The translations under genes were made by a program, and so were the position numbers. Below, piece after piece: positions 8,348-17,011 of a stretch of DNA of 37,010 bases. The DNA is from an uncultured Collinsella sp. (GTDB lineage Bacteria; Actinomycetota; Coriobacteriia; Coriobacteriales; Coriobacteriaceae). The stretch lies in contig CATYIV010000021.1 of assembly GCA_958407465.1 (NCBI GenBank), positions 1 through 37,010 of the forward strand, read 5' to 3'. The stretch's first letter is position 1. Each line of letters opens with the position of its first letter. Below the pieces are notes generated by a model. It worked only from the letters and a program-made list of their open reading frames with translations, was not told the origin of the DNA and made no database searches.

Positions 8348-8378
8348 ATGTGACAAAGGGACTGTCCCTTTGTCACAT
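8348..8378. repeat. Perfect 15-bp palindrome at the end of the HAD gene
   Basis: 15-bp arms (8348-8362 and 8364-8378) around a single T; the core is GACAAAGGGACTGTCCCTTTGTC. The last base is the first base of the HAD gene's stop codon as read on the plus strand. No T-run follows on the minus strand, so it may be a repetitive palindromic unit that protects or ends the HAD mRNA rather than a classic terminator. The AAAGGGACAG core recurs in the dispersed repeats elsewhere in the window. Confidence 0.6.
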
Positions 8379-9241
8379 TATTCGATGACAGTGCGGGAGT
8401 TTTGCTTGCGCATGGTGGCGAGCATGTGTTTGGGGACGGCGTGGACCATGCAGCTGCCGATGGTCGCGCTCGCGGCGGCCTTAGCTGCATCGCTTGCGTT
8501 TTTGGTCGCGTAGCTGTGGCGGAAACGTTTGAGCATGGCAATGTCGTTGCCGCCGTCGCCGTAAACCGCGACCTCGTCCTCGGCAATACCGTAGTAGCCC
8601 GCCAGCCAAGCCACACTCTCGCCCTTGTTGCACGCCACGTCCGTGATCTCAAACATCACCGGATCGAACGGTGCGTTGACCACGCGGTCCGATCGCTCGG
8701 CCAGATATGCCTTAAGGTCGCGCTCCAGCTCGGACGAGATCACGCGGCAGTTGATCTTGCAAACATCGTGGCGCAAGATGTCGCCGATCGACTGATCGAA
8801 ATACTGCTCCTCGTGATAGCCGCCACGCGCGCGCATGCCGCGCATCACGATGCGCTTGATAGGGCTGTCCTTCTTAAAACCCGCCTGGTGCATCTCGAAC
8901 GAACCGCTCGAGAACATGCCATCGGGCGTGGAGCAGTCGAAGCAAATGTCCGGGAATGCCTTGAGCAGCTCCTCGGTAATCTGCGGGTCGATGGTCCAGG
9001 TCTTGAGCACCTCGCCATGGCTGTCGCGCACGATTGATCCATTGGAGCAGCAGGCGTCAAGCGCCAGGCCCGTAAAGCCATGCTCGCCGATTGGCAACGT
9101 CGAGCGCCCGGTCGCGGGAACCACGTGGAGTCCCGCCTCAGTCAGCTCGCGAATGGCACGGCGGATGGTCCCATCCGCCTCGTGCAGGGTGTTCAGCAGC
9201 GTTCCGTCTAAGTCGCTCGCAAACATCTTGATCATGGGCAT
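8378..9241 (-). CDS. HAD superfamily (Cof-type) hydrolase
   Basis: About 287 residues. Cof-like HAD proteins hydrolyse phosphate from sugar phosphates, nucleotides or cofactors in the cytoplasm; the substrate cannot be read from sequence. Seen: motif I FASDLDGTLLNT near the start (nucleophile and acid Asp), motif II VVPATGRS (TGRS), a C2-type cap with FEITD...CNKGESVAWLAGYYGI carrying the Lys of motif III, and motif IV AVYGDGGNDIAMLK. Two in-frame ATGs fit: 9241 (MPMIKMFAS) and 9235 (MIKMFAS). The ribosome site GAAGGAG lies 4 or 10 bases upstream, so either may be used. The 15-bp palindrome follows the stop at once. Convergent or divergent neighbours are lacking: all genes from 2750 to 11055 run on the minus strand. 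Confidence 0.85.
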   Translation of the reverse strand: MPMIKMFASDLDGTLLNTLHEADGTIRRAIRELTEAGLHVVPATGRSTLPIGEHGFTGLALDACCSNGSIVRDSHGEVLKTWTIDPQITEELLKAFPDICFDCSTPDGMFSSGSFEMHQAGFKKDSPIKRIVMRGMRARGGYHEEQYFDQSIGDILRHDVCKINCRVISSELERDLKAYLAERSDRVVNAPFDPVMFEITDVACNKGESVAWLAGYYGIAEDEVAVYGDGGNDIAMLKRFRHSYATKNASDAAKAAASATIGSCMVHAVPKHMLATMRKQNSRTVIE

Positions 9242-9276
9242 GCCTCTCCTTCGTCTGCACGATATTGTAGACGAGA

Positions 9277-9306
9277 ACGGGCGCACCCCAAGAGAGGCAC
9301 GCCCGT
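9277..9306 (-). terminator. Hairpin after the glnB remnant
   Basis: ACGGGCGTGC (9306-9297) pairs over 10 positions, two of them G-U, with GTGCGCCCGT (9286-9277). Only a short T-containing tail (TCTCGTCT) follows. It may be the surviving terminator of the decayed PII gene. Confidence 0.45.
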
Positions 9307-9322
9307 CGGGCGAAAGATTGTC

Positions 9323-10515
<1,193 letters not shown>

Positions 10516-10518
10516 CGT

Positions 10519-11055
10519 CTACCCTCTCCTCTTTTCGCTCGATTCGCCGCTCACGCCATCGTCTGCCTCGTCCTTGCGCGGCAGACGGCCGGCGATCGTC
10601 TCGCGCAGAGCGCACCATTTATCCGCCAGGCACACAATCCATGCCTCACGACACGTCGGCGGCACCGGCACCAGCGGAAACATATGGCGCACGATAATAT
10701 TCCGCTCGCGCGGCGTCAGATCAAAATCTTCTTCCGCACGCGCCAGGGCAAAAAACGGGTGGCGAAAGCCATGCAGCCGATGGCTTGGGTCGGAATCGTG
10801 CCAATCGTAGAGAAAGTAATCGTGCAACAGGGCCCCGCGCAGCAGCGAGGCACGGTCGACCGAAATGTCAGCACGGCCCAAGTGCTCGGCAAAGGACAGA
10901 CTCGCGCGCGCTACCGAAGTCACATGTGCATACACCGTCACATCGCCATGCTGGATAAACTCGCGCGTCAGGTCCAGACGGCCCGCCTGCGCCAGTTGAC
11001 GGGCAGCATGGTCTACTTCGCACGCGATTTTCTCGGCACGAACGGCATCGGACAT
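10519..11055 (-). CDS. HD-domain phosphohydrolase
   Basis: 178 residues. HD-domain proteins are metal-dependent phosphohydrolases of nucleotides or related compounds. Seen: an early His (REFIQHGDVTVYAHV), the HD doublet in LLRGALLHDYFLYDWHD, RLHGFRHPFFALARAEEDF, a further His in IIVRHMFPLVP and the distal Asp in IVCLADKWCALRE. This is the usual H...HD...D order of a soluble HD hydrolase. The ATG at 11055 has GGAGG at good distance; the frame stays open far upstream, but that part overlaps the DXS-like gene antisense and lacks a ribosome site. Next gene (CmpB-like) begins three bases after the stop. Divergent from the DXS-like gene, with about 230 bases of shared upstream region and no clear promoter consensus there. 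Confidence 0.8.
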   Translation of the reverse strand: MSDAVRAEKIACEVDHAARQLAQAGRLDLTREFIQHGDVTVYAHVTSVARASLSFAEHLGRADISVDRASLLRGALLHDYFLYDWHDSDPSHRLHGFRHPFFALARAEEDFDLTPRERNIIVRHMFPLVPVPPTCREAWIVCLADKWCALRETIAGRLPRKDEADDGVSGESSEKRRG

Positions 11056-11283
11056 GCTGCCTCCTTCCAGCGGCTCACGGCGGCAAGCCACGGCTTGTGC
11101 ACAATCGATAAAAACATCATGGAACACATCAGTATGGCATCGGACAAAACGTTTTGCCCCACCAGTTGGCGAATTACCGCACCGCCGCCACATATCAAAC
11201 GCCAAAATGTGCGAGACTGTCTTGTGCAATTGTGTCGGCCGAGGGAGCGCCGGCGCTCGATTCGCATGGAGTAACCCACAACG

Positions 11284-13065
11284 ATGCTGCTTACGCAAAC
11301 GACAACGCCCGAGGACGTCAAGGCTCTTAATCGTGCCGAGCTCCCGCAGCTCTGCGACGAGATTCGCCACGCCATCCTCGAAAGCTCCGCCGCCGTCGGC
11401 GGGCACGTTGCCCCCAACCTGGGCGTCGTTGAGCTTACGGTTGCGCTTCATCGCGTGTTTAACTCCCCCATCGACAAGATTGTCTTTGACGTTTCGCACC
11501 AGACCTACGCCCATAAGGCGCTGACCGGGCGCGCGTACACTTATATCGACCCGGCACGCTACGGCGATGCCTCTGGCTTTGCCAATCCCGACGAGTCCGA
11601 GCACGACCTGTTCGCCATGGGTCACACCTCGACCTCGGTGAGCCTGGGCTGCGGCCTAGCGCACGCTCGCGACCTGGCGGGCGATGCGTACAACGTCATC
11701 ACCATCATTGGCGACGGCTCGCTTTCGGGCGGCCTGGCGTTTGAGGGCTTTAACAATGCCGCCGAACTCGATAGCAACCTGATCATCATCGTCAACGATA
11801 ACGACCAGTCCATTGCCGAGAACCATGGCGGCCTGTATCGCAATCTGGCCGAGCTGCGCGCCAGCAACGGCACCTGCGAGCGCAACGTTTTCCGCGCGAT
11901 GGGGCTCGACTACCGCTATCTGGACGCCGGTAACGATGTGTTGGCCCTCGTCGACGCGCTGCAGGAACTGCGCAATATCGATCATCCCATCGTGCTGCAC
12001 GTCTCCACCGCCAAGGGCAAGGGCTTTGAGCCAGCCCAGAACGACCCCGAACGCTGGCATCACGTGGGTCCGTTTGACATGGCAACTGGACGCAAGCTCT
12101 GCCCGGGCCATCCGAGCGAGCCTGCGCCGCGCACCTACGCCGACATTACGGGCGAGGCCCTGAGCACTGCCATCGAGCGCGATCCGCAGGTTGTGGGCAT
12201 CACGGCCGCCACACCCTACATCATGGGTTTTACACCCGAGCTTCGCGCTGCCGCCGGCAAGCAGTTTGTCGACGTGGGCATTGCCGAGGAGCATGCCGTG
12301 ACCTTTGCCACCGCGCTTGCACGCTCGGGCGCCAAGCCAGTCTTTGGTGTGTACGGCACGTTTTTGCAGCGCGCCTACGACGAACTGTGGCACGACCTGT
12401 GCCTCAACGACGCCCCCGCAACCATCTTGGTGTTTGGCGCGTCGATCTTTGGCACCACATCCGAGACGCACCTCTCGTTCTTTGATATTTCCATGCTGGG
12501 CGCTCTTCCCAACATGCACTACTTGGCGCCGGTCTGCATGGAGGAATACCTGTCCATGCTGAGCTGGTCGCTCGACCACCGCGAGCATCCCGTGGCGATT
12601 CGTGTACCTGGTATTGGCCTGGTGAGCCGTCCCGATCTGGCGCCTGCCGAGGACACCGACTATAGCGCCGTTCGCTACAACGTGGTGCGTCAGGGCCGCG
12701 ATGTGGCCGTGCTTGCGCTCGGCGACTTCTTTGAGTTGGGCGAGCGCGTGGCAAACCGCTTGGCCGCCGAGTACGGCATCGAGGCCACGCTCGTCAACCC
12801 GCGCTTTGCAACCGAGCTCGATCGCGAGTTCCTCGACAGCCTTGCCGCCGAGCATCGCGTTGTCGTCACCCTCGAGGACGGCGTCTTGGACGGCGGCTGG
12901 GGTGAGCGCGTGGCATGTTATCTGGCATGCACGCCGTTGCGCACGCGCACCTTCGGCATCGCCAAGGGCTTCCCCGACCGCTACGACCCCAACGAACTGC
13001 TCGCTCAAAACGGCATGACGGTCGAGAACATGGCCGCCGAAGCCGCAAGACTACTCAACGAGTAA
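11284..13065 (+). CDS. DXS-like (1-deoxy-D-xylulose-5-phosphate synthase family) enzyme, divergent
   Basis: 593 residues; canonical DXS has about 620-640. True DXS condenses pyruvate and glyceraldehyde 3-phosphate with thiamine diphosphate, the first step of the MEP isoprenoid pathway. Seen: His41 (GGHVAPNLG), His72 (SHQTYAHK), the thiamine site IIGDGSLSGGLAFEGFNNA (141-159) with IVNDNDQSI (169-177), the pyrimidine-domain Glu335 (DVGIAEEHAVTF), Tyr357 and Arg363 (GVYGTFLQRAYDEL). The segment that reads DRAG-I-VGADG-x-THQG in E. coli DXS is here FGASIFGTTSETHLS (384-398). Arg420 and Asp427 of E. coli thus become Gly385 and Thr392, while His431 is kept (His396). It is probably a paralogue with altered substrate or low DXS activity. 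The ribosome site is weak (ATGGAG). Monocistronic, with its own terminator. Confidence 0.75.
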   Translation: MLLTQTTTPEDVKALNRAELPQLCDEIRHAILESSAAVGGHVAPNLGVVELTVALHRVFNSPIDKIVFDVSHQTYAHKALTGRAYTYIDPARYGDASGFANPDESEHDLFAMGHTSTSVSLGCGLAHARDLAGDAYNVITIIGDGSLSGGLAFEGFNNAAELDSNLIIIVNDNDQSIAENHGGLYRNLAELRASNGTCERNVFRAMGLDYRYLDAGNDVLALVDALQELRNIDHPIVLHVSTAKGKGFEPAQNDPERWHHVGPFDMATGRKLCPGHPSEPAPRTYADITGEALSTAIERDPQVVGITAATPYIMGFTPELRAAAGKQFVDVGIAEEHAVTFATALARSGAKPVFGVYGTFLQRAYDELWHDLCLNDAPATILVFGASIFGTTSETHLSFFDISMLGALPNMHYLAPVCMEEYLSMLSWSLDHREHPVAIRVPGIGLVSRPDLAPAEDTDYSAVRYNVVRQGRDVAVLALGDFFELGERVANRLAAEYGIEATLVNPRFATELDREFLDSLAAEHRVVVTLEDGVLDGGWGERVACYLACTPLRTRTFGIAKGFPDRYDPNELLAQNGMTVENMAAEAARLLNE

Positions 13066-13071
13066 GAAAAC

Positions 13072-13110
13072 CTCCGCAAGGGAAGCACCCCCTGCGGAGA
13101 TTTTTATTTT
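13072..13110 (+). terminator. Rho-independent terminator of the DXS-like gene
   Basis: CTCCGCA (13072-13078) pairs with TGCGGAG (13093-13099), extended by AGGG/CCCC in the loop region. ATTTTTATTTT follows at once (13100-13110). It starts 7 bases past the stop codon. Confidence 0.9.
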
Positions 13111-13123
13111 CGCGGCGCGATTA

Positions 13124-13340
13124 TCTCAATCTGTAACATCCAGGGCCCGAATTCCCGTCTAACTGTTACAGATCTAGACAAGACGTCTTAGTCCCTGACC
13201 TTTGTCTCAATCTGTAACAGATAGAGACCTTTTAGCCATCCAGATGTTACAGATCGAGACATTCGAATTCCCCTGAAGTGAAAATCTCGATCTGTAACAG
13301 GTAGAACCCATTTCCTCGTCTAACTGTTACAGATTGAGAC
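13124..13340. repeat. Three tandem hairpin units built on CTGTWACAG
   Basis: Six copies of a 15-17 bp motif (GTCTCAATCTGTAACAG or its complement) alternate in orientation. TGTAACA/TGTTACA cores lie at 13132-13138, 13164-13170, 13213-13219, 13245-13251, 13293-13299 and 13325-13331. Core spacings are 32, 49, 32, 48, 32, so this is three tandem units of about 80 bp, each an inverted pair able to form a 15-17 bp stem with a loop of about 25 bases. The loops differ, though the first and third share CGTCTAAC. The region is AT-richer than the genes and holds no reading frame. It separates the DXS-like gene's terminator from the amino-acid transporter promoter. Confidence 0.85.
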
Positions 13341-13383
13341 AAAGCAGCGAGACAGGCCACCACATCTGCAAGAACAACCACAA

Positions 13384-13408
13384 AGGTGCCTGTCCCTTTT
13401 TGGTAGGT
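13384..13408 (+). repeat. Dispersed repeat, partial copy A (CCTGTCCCTTTTTGG)
   Basis: AAGGTGCCTGTCCC followed by TTTTTGGTAGG matches the right half of the ~40-bp repeat found more fully at 23317, 24524, 29829 and (inverted) 33391. The left stem arm CCTGCCAAAA is missing. Confidence 0.6.
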
Positions 13409-13450
13409 AGAATAACCCATAAGGCAAGTATGTTTCTGAGTTATTTCGTG

Positions 13451-13480
13451 TTGACCCATTTGAGCGCGATAGGGTATAAC
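13451..13480 (+). promoter_or_regulatory. Probable vegetative promoter of the amino-acid transporter operon
   Basis: TTGACC (13451-13456) and TATAAC (13475-13480) are spaced by 18 bases and lie 43 bases before the binding-protein ATG. Both hexamers match the sigma-70/HrdB consensus at five of six positions. Confidence 0.65.
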
Positions 13481-13523
13481 TCTACTCAACCGCTAGGGAT
13501 TTTATTGAGAAAGGTGTTCTACT

Positions 13524-14495
13524 ATGAGCAAGAACCTCTCCCAGCAGGTCGTTCTCGACCGCCGCGGCTTTGTCGCCGCTACCTTCGCAACCGTCGCCGG
13601 CCTTGGTCTTGCCGGCTGCTCTGACACCAGCGCCGAGGCCGACAAGGGCTCCGAGGATACCGAGGTTTCCGCCACGCTCGATGCCAAGGCATTCGACAAG
13701 CTCGTCAACGACGGCCCCAAGGCCGATGACGACGCCATCACCGCCAGCACCTGGGCCACGGCCGTCAAGGACGCCGGCGTCTTTACGATCGGTGGCGTTC
13801 AGACCTCCACGCTCTTCTCCCTCCTCAACGAGAAAGACGGTCAGACCCGCGGCTTCGATGCCGGTATCGCACAGCTCCTGTCCAACTACATTCTGGGCGA
13901 GAACAAGGTCGAGATCACCCAGGTGACCTCGGACACGCGCGAGTCCGTCCTGCAGAACGGCCAGGTCGACGCTGTCTTTGCCACCTACACCATCACTGAC
14001 GAGCGCAAGAAGCTCGTCTCCTTTGCCGGTCCCTATTACTACACGCAGCAGGCTATCCTGGTGCTCGCCGATAACGACGACATCAAGAGCGTCGACGACC
14101 TGGCCGACAAGAACGTCGCCGTCCAGTCCGGCTCCAACGGCCCCGCCATCCTGGAGGAGCTCGCTCCCAAGGCCAGCCAGCAGGAGTTCAAGACCGACGA
14201 GGAGGCCCGCCAGGCACTCCAGCAGGGCCGCGTTGACGCCTACGTCATCGATAACAACATGCAGCAGAGCGCCCTGGTCCGCGAGCCCGGCAAGTACAAG
14301 ATCGCCGGCAAGCCCTTCGGCAGCAAGGAGCCCTACGGCATCGGTCTACCGCTCGATTCCGACGGCGTCGCCTTTGTCAACGACTTCCTTAAGAAGATCG
14401 AGGACGACGGCACCTGGACCGAGCTGTGGCAGATATGCATTGGCGACCGCACGGGCGACACCAATGTTCCCGAGCTGCCCGAGATCGGTGCCTAG
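13524..14495 (+). CDS. Polar amino-acid ABC transporter substrate-binding lipoprotein
   Basis: 323 residues, family SBP_bac_3 (type II periplasmic binding fold). It captures a polar amino acid, probably glutamate or glutamine, outside the membrane and hands it to the permeases coded downstream. Seen: a signal sequence with a twin-arginine start DRRGFVAATFATVAGLGLAGC whose lipobox LAGC gives Cys32 for lipid anchoring; a Ser/Glu-rich linker; the mature start AGVFTIGGVQTSTLFSLL; the specificity-side TDERKKLVSFAGPYYYTQQ; and SGSNGPAILEEL. The twin-arginine motif suggests Tat export, though Sec is possible. A ribosome site (GAGAAAGGTG) precedes the ATG. First gene of the operon; a hairpin behind it probably lowers expression of the permease genes relative to this one. 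Confidence 0.9.
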   Translation: MSKNLSQQVVLDRRGFVAATFATVAGLGLAGCSDTSAEADKGSEDTEVSATLDAKAFDKLVNDGPKADDDAITASTWATAVKDAGVFTIGGVQTSTLFSLLNEKDGQTRGFDAGIAQLLSNYILGENKVEITQVTSDTRESVLQNGQVDAVFATYTITDERKKLVSFAGPYYYTQQAILVLADNDDIKSVDDLADKNVAVQSGSNGPAILEELAPKASQQEFKTDEEARQALQQGRVDAYVIDNNMQQSALVREPGKYKIAGKPFGSKEPYGIGLPLDSDGVAFVNDFLKKIEDDGTWTELWQICIGDRTGDTNVPELPEIGA

Positions 14496-14583
14496 GCAGC
14501 GAGCCTGGTAACGGCCGCAACGAAACCATATGGAAACGCATGATGCGCTTTATTGCGGTAAACTGTTTCCTCACTGAGTTGTC

Positions 14584-14616
14584 GGGGCTTCCGTACACAC
14601 GGGAGCCCCTTTCCTT
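14584..14616 (+). terminator. Intra-operon attenuating terminator
   Basis: GGGGCTTCCG (14584-14593) pairs over 10 positions with CGGGAGCCCC (14600-14609), followed by TTTCCTT. It sits between the binding-protein and permease genes, a common place for partial termination that keeps the binding protein in excess. Confidence 0.7.
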
Positions 14617-14633
14617 ACCGGCGGGAGGTCCGC

Positions 14634-15293
14634 ATGAGTCTCTCCGAGCTCTGGTCGCTCTATGGCCAGAACTATATCGACGCGCTGCTAGCAACCTGGG
14701 GCATGACGCTTGAGTCGTTTGCCATCGCCATGGTGCTGGCCGTCGCCGTCACCGTGATGCGCGTGTCGCCGCTCAAGCCGCTGCGCGTCTTTGGCGACCT
14801 GTATGTTCAGGTCTTCCGTAACATCCCCGGCATCGCGCTGCTCATCATCGTCGTCTATGCGCTGCCGCCGCTCAAGGTCGTTCTGCCCTACCGCACCTGC
14901 GTTATCGTCGCCACGGTCCTTTTGGGCTCGGCCTTTGGCTCCGAGAACTTTATGAGCGGCATCAACACCGTCGGCGTCGGCCAGGTGGAAGCCGCCCGCT
15001 CGCTGGGCATGAGCTTCAGCCGTATCCTCGCCAAGATCGTGATTCCGCAGGCGCTGCGCTCGAGCGTGCTGCCCATGACCAACCTCTTTATCGCCGTCAT
15101 GCTCACCACCGCGCTCGGCAGCCAGGTGCCGCTTAAACCGCAGGAGCTCACCGGCGTGGTGAGCTACATCAACACGCGCTCGCTCGGCGGCGTCACCGCG
15201 TTCTTTATCTCGGCGCTCGGCTACCTGGGCACGGCCTTTGTGGTGAGCCACATTGGCAACTACATCGATAAGAAGGTGAGGATCCTCCGATGA
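14634..15293 (+). CDS. Amino-acid ABC transporter permease (GluC/HisM-type)
   Basis: 219 residues with about five membrane helices, family BPD_transp_1 of the HisMQ type. It forms half of the membrane channel for the amino acid delivered by the lipoprotein at 13524. The cytoplasmic EAA loop that contacts the ATPase is EAARSLGMSFSRILAKIVIP with QALR following (about residues 116-140). VFRNIPGIALLIIVVYALP shows the typical FR.TP-like segment before it. GGGAGG lies just before the ATG. The stop codon overlaps the start of the next permease by ATGA, so the two halves are made in equal amounts. Confidence 0.9.
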   Translation: MSLSELWSLYGQNYIDALLATWGMTLESFAIAMVLAVAVTVMRVSPLKPLRVFGDLYVQVFRNIPGIALLIIVVYALPPLKVVLPYRTCVIVATVLLGSAFGSENFMSGINTVGVGQVEAARSLGMSFSRILAKIVIPQALRSSVLPMTNLFIAVMLTTALGSQVPLKPQELTGVVSYINTRSLGGVTAFFISALGYLGTAFVVSHIGNYIDKKVRILR

Positions 15294-16123
15294 GCAAGCA
15301 CTCCTCTTCTGCGCTCACCATGCGTGATGCGCTCTACGAGGCTCCCGGCCCCAAGATGCGCGTCAAGATTCGCATCGGCACCGCTATCTCATTGATTGCC
15401 GTGGCGGCGCTCATCACCTTGGTACTGCAGCGCTTTTATGTGACCGGTCAGCTTTCGGTCCACTACTGGTACTTCTTTACGCACCTCACCACCTGGAAGT
15501 TCCTGCTTGCCGGCTTTGAGGGCACCGTTAAAGTCGCACTCACCGCTGGCGCCATCGCGCTGGTGCTGGGCTTAGCCCTTATGCTCGGCCGTACCAGCGA
15601 CATTAAGCCGCTGCAGCTGGTCTGCCGCGTGCTCACCGATTTCTTCCGTGGCGTACCGAGCCTGCTGTTCATCTACTTCTTCTTTTTGGTGCTGCCCCAG
15701 TACAAAATTGCGCTGCCGTCGTTTTGGATGCTCACGCTTCCCGTCGCGCTCGCTGCCGCCGGCGTACTCGCCGAGATCTTCCGTGCCGGCGTCAACGCCG
15801 TGCCGCGCGGCCAGGTCGAAGCCGCCCAGGCACTCGGCCTCTCCAAAGCTAAAATCACCTTTAAAATCGTGTTGCCGCAGGCTATTCGGTTTATCATTCC
15901 GTCGTTGATTTCGCAGCTTGTGGTCGTAGTCAAAGACACCACCGTCGCCTACGTGGTGAGCTACCCCGACCTCATGCAAAACGCCCGCGTGCTCATTACC
16001 AACTACGACGCCCTCGTGTCGGTCTACCTGGTTATCGCGGTCATCTACATCCTCATCAACGTCGCGATCAACAAGGCCGCTGTCTACGTTTCGCACAAGA
16101 CCGGCGCGACTATCATCCGCTAA
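15290..16123 (+). CDS. Amino-acid ABC transporter permease (GluD-type)
   Basis: 277 residues, second membrane half of the importer. A longer cytoplasmic N-terminus (residues 1-24) precedes about six helices. The EAA loop reads EAAQALGLSKAKITFKIVLP, then QAIRFIIPSLISQLVVVVKD and TTVAYVVSYPDL, a strong match to glutamate-type permeases. FFRGVPSLLFIYFFFLVLP is the conserved segment ahead of it. The ATG overlaps the previous stop by four bases (ATGA). The ATPase gene follows after 36 bases with its own ribosome site (AAGGAG). Confidence 0.9.
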   Translation: MSKHSSSALTMRDALYEAPGPKMRVKIRIGTAISLIAVAALITLVLQRFYVTGQLSVHYWYFFTHLTTWKFLLAGFEGTVKVALTAGAIALVLGLALMLGRTSDIKPLQLVCRVLTDFFRGVPSLLFIYFFFLVLPQYKIALPSFWMLTLPVALAAAGVLAEIFRAGVNAVPRGQVEAAQALGLSKAKITFKIVLPQAIRFIIPSLISQLVVVVKDTTVAYVVSYPDLMQNARVLITNYDALVSVYLVIAVIYILINVAINKAAVYVSHKTGATIIR

Positions 16124-16159
16124 CGCTTTACCATTTCGAGTCATAAGGAGCCGAGCACC

Positions 16160-16924
16160 ATGGCACAGAGCACCTCTTCCACCGGCAATCAGCCGCTGAT
16201 CGAGCTCAGACACGTCGATAAGCACTACGGAGATCTGCACGTCCTCAACGACATCAATCTCTCAGTCGACCGCGGCGAGGTCGTCGTTGTGATCGGTCCT
16301 TCGGGCTCGGGCAAGTCGACCATGTGCCGCACCATCAACCGCCTGGAAACCATCGACTCGGGCGAGATCCTCATCGAGGGCGAGCCCCTACCGCAGGAAG
16401 GCAAGGACCTTGCCCGCATGCGTGCCGAGCTGGGCATGGTGTTTCAGCAGTTCAACCTGTTCGCACATATGACCGTCCTGCAGAACGTCATGCTGGGACC
16501 GGTCGATGTGCTGGGCGTCTCCAAGGACGAAGCCCGTGAGCGCGCCATGGACCTGCTGGGCCGCGTGGGCGTGGCCGAGCAGGCCGATAAGGTGCCCGCA
16601 CAGCTCTCGGGCGGCCAGCAACAGCGCGTAGCCATCGCCCGCTCGCTTGCCATGCAACCCAAGGCCATGCTCTTTGACGAGCCCACGAGTGCCCTCGATC
16701 CCGAGATGATCAACGAGGTGCTCGAGGTCATGGTCCGTCTGGCCCAGCAGGGCATGACGATGATCGTCATCACGCACGAGATGAACTTTGCCCGCCGCGT
16801 AGCCGACCGCGTCGTGTTTATGGCCGACGGCCAGATCGTGGAAACCGGCACGCCCGACGAGTTCTTCGACCACCCCCAGACCAAGCGCGCCCAGGACTTC
16901 CTCAACTCCATCAAGGGCCACTAA
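16160..16924 (+). CDS. Amino-acid ABC transporter ATP-binding protein (GluA/GlnQ-type)
   Basis: 254 residues, cytoplasmic ATPase of the importer. Seen: Walker A GPSGSGKST (46-54), Q-loop VFQQFNLFAHMTVL, signature LSGGQQQRVAIARSL, Walker B MLFDEPTSALDPE, H-loop VITHEMNFARR and the family's GQIVETGTPDEFF tail. All motifs needed for activity are present. AAGGAG precedes the ATG. Last transporter gene; the gamma-glutamyl hydrolase follows about 50-90 bases later without a visible terminator, so it may be in the same operon. Confidence 0.93.
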   Translation: MAQSTSSTGNQPLIELRHVDKHYGDLHVLNDINLSVDRGEVVVVIGPSGSGKSTMCRTINRLETIDSGEILIEGEPLPQEGKDLARMRAELGMVFQQFNLFAHMTVLQNVMLGPVDVLGVSKDEARERAMDLLGRVGVAEQADKVPAQLSGGQQQRVAIARSLAMQPKAMLFDEPTSALDPEMINEVLEVMVRLAQQGMTMIVITHEMNFARRVADRVVFMADGQIVETGTPDEFFDHPQTKRAQDFLNSIKGH

Positions 16925-17011
16925 CCCAATTGCCACGCGGGCAAATTCATCAGTAACGTTTGCCCCGCGCCACCCATGCACCATGTCCACCCGGATTCGA
17001 AAGCAACACCT

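Noticed and set aside
13124..13340. CRISPR array
   Set aside because: Copies are only 15-17 bp, alternate in direction and have uneven gaps; no cas gene is near.
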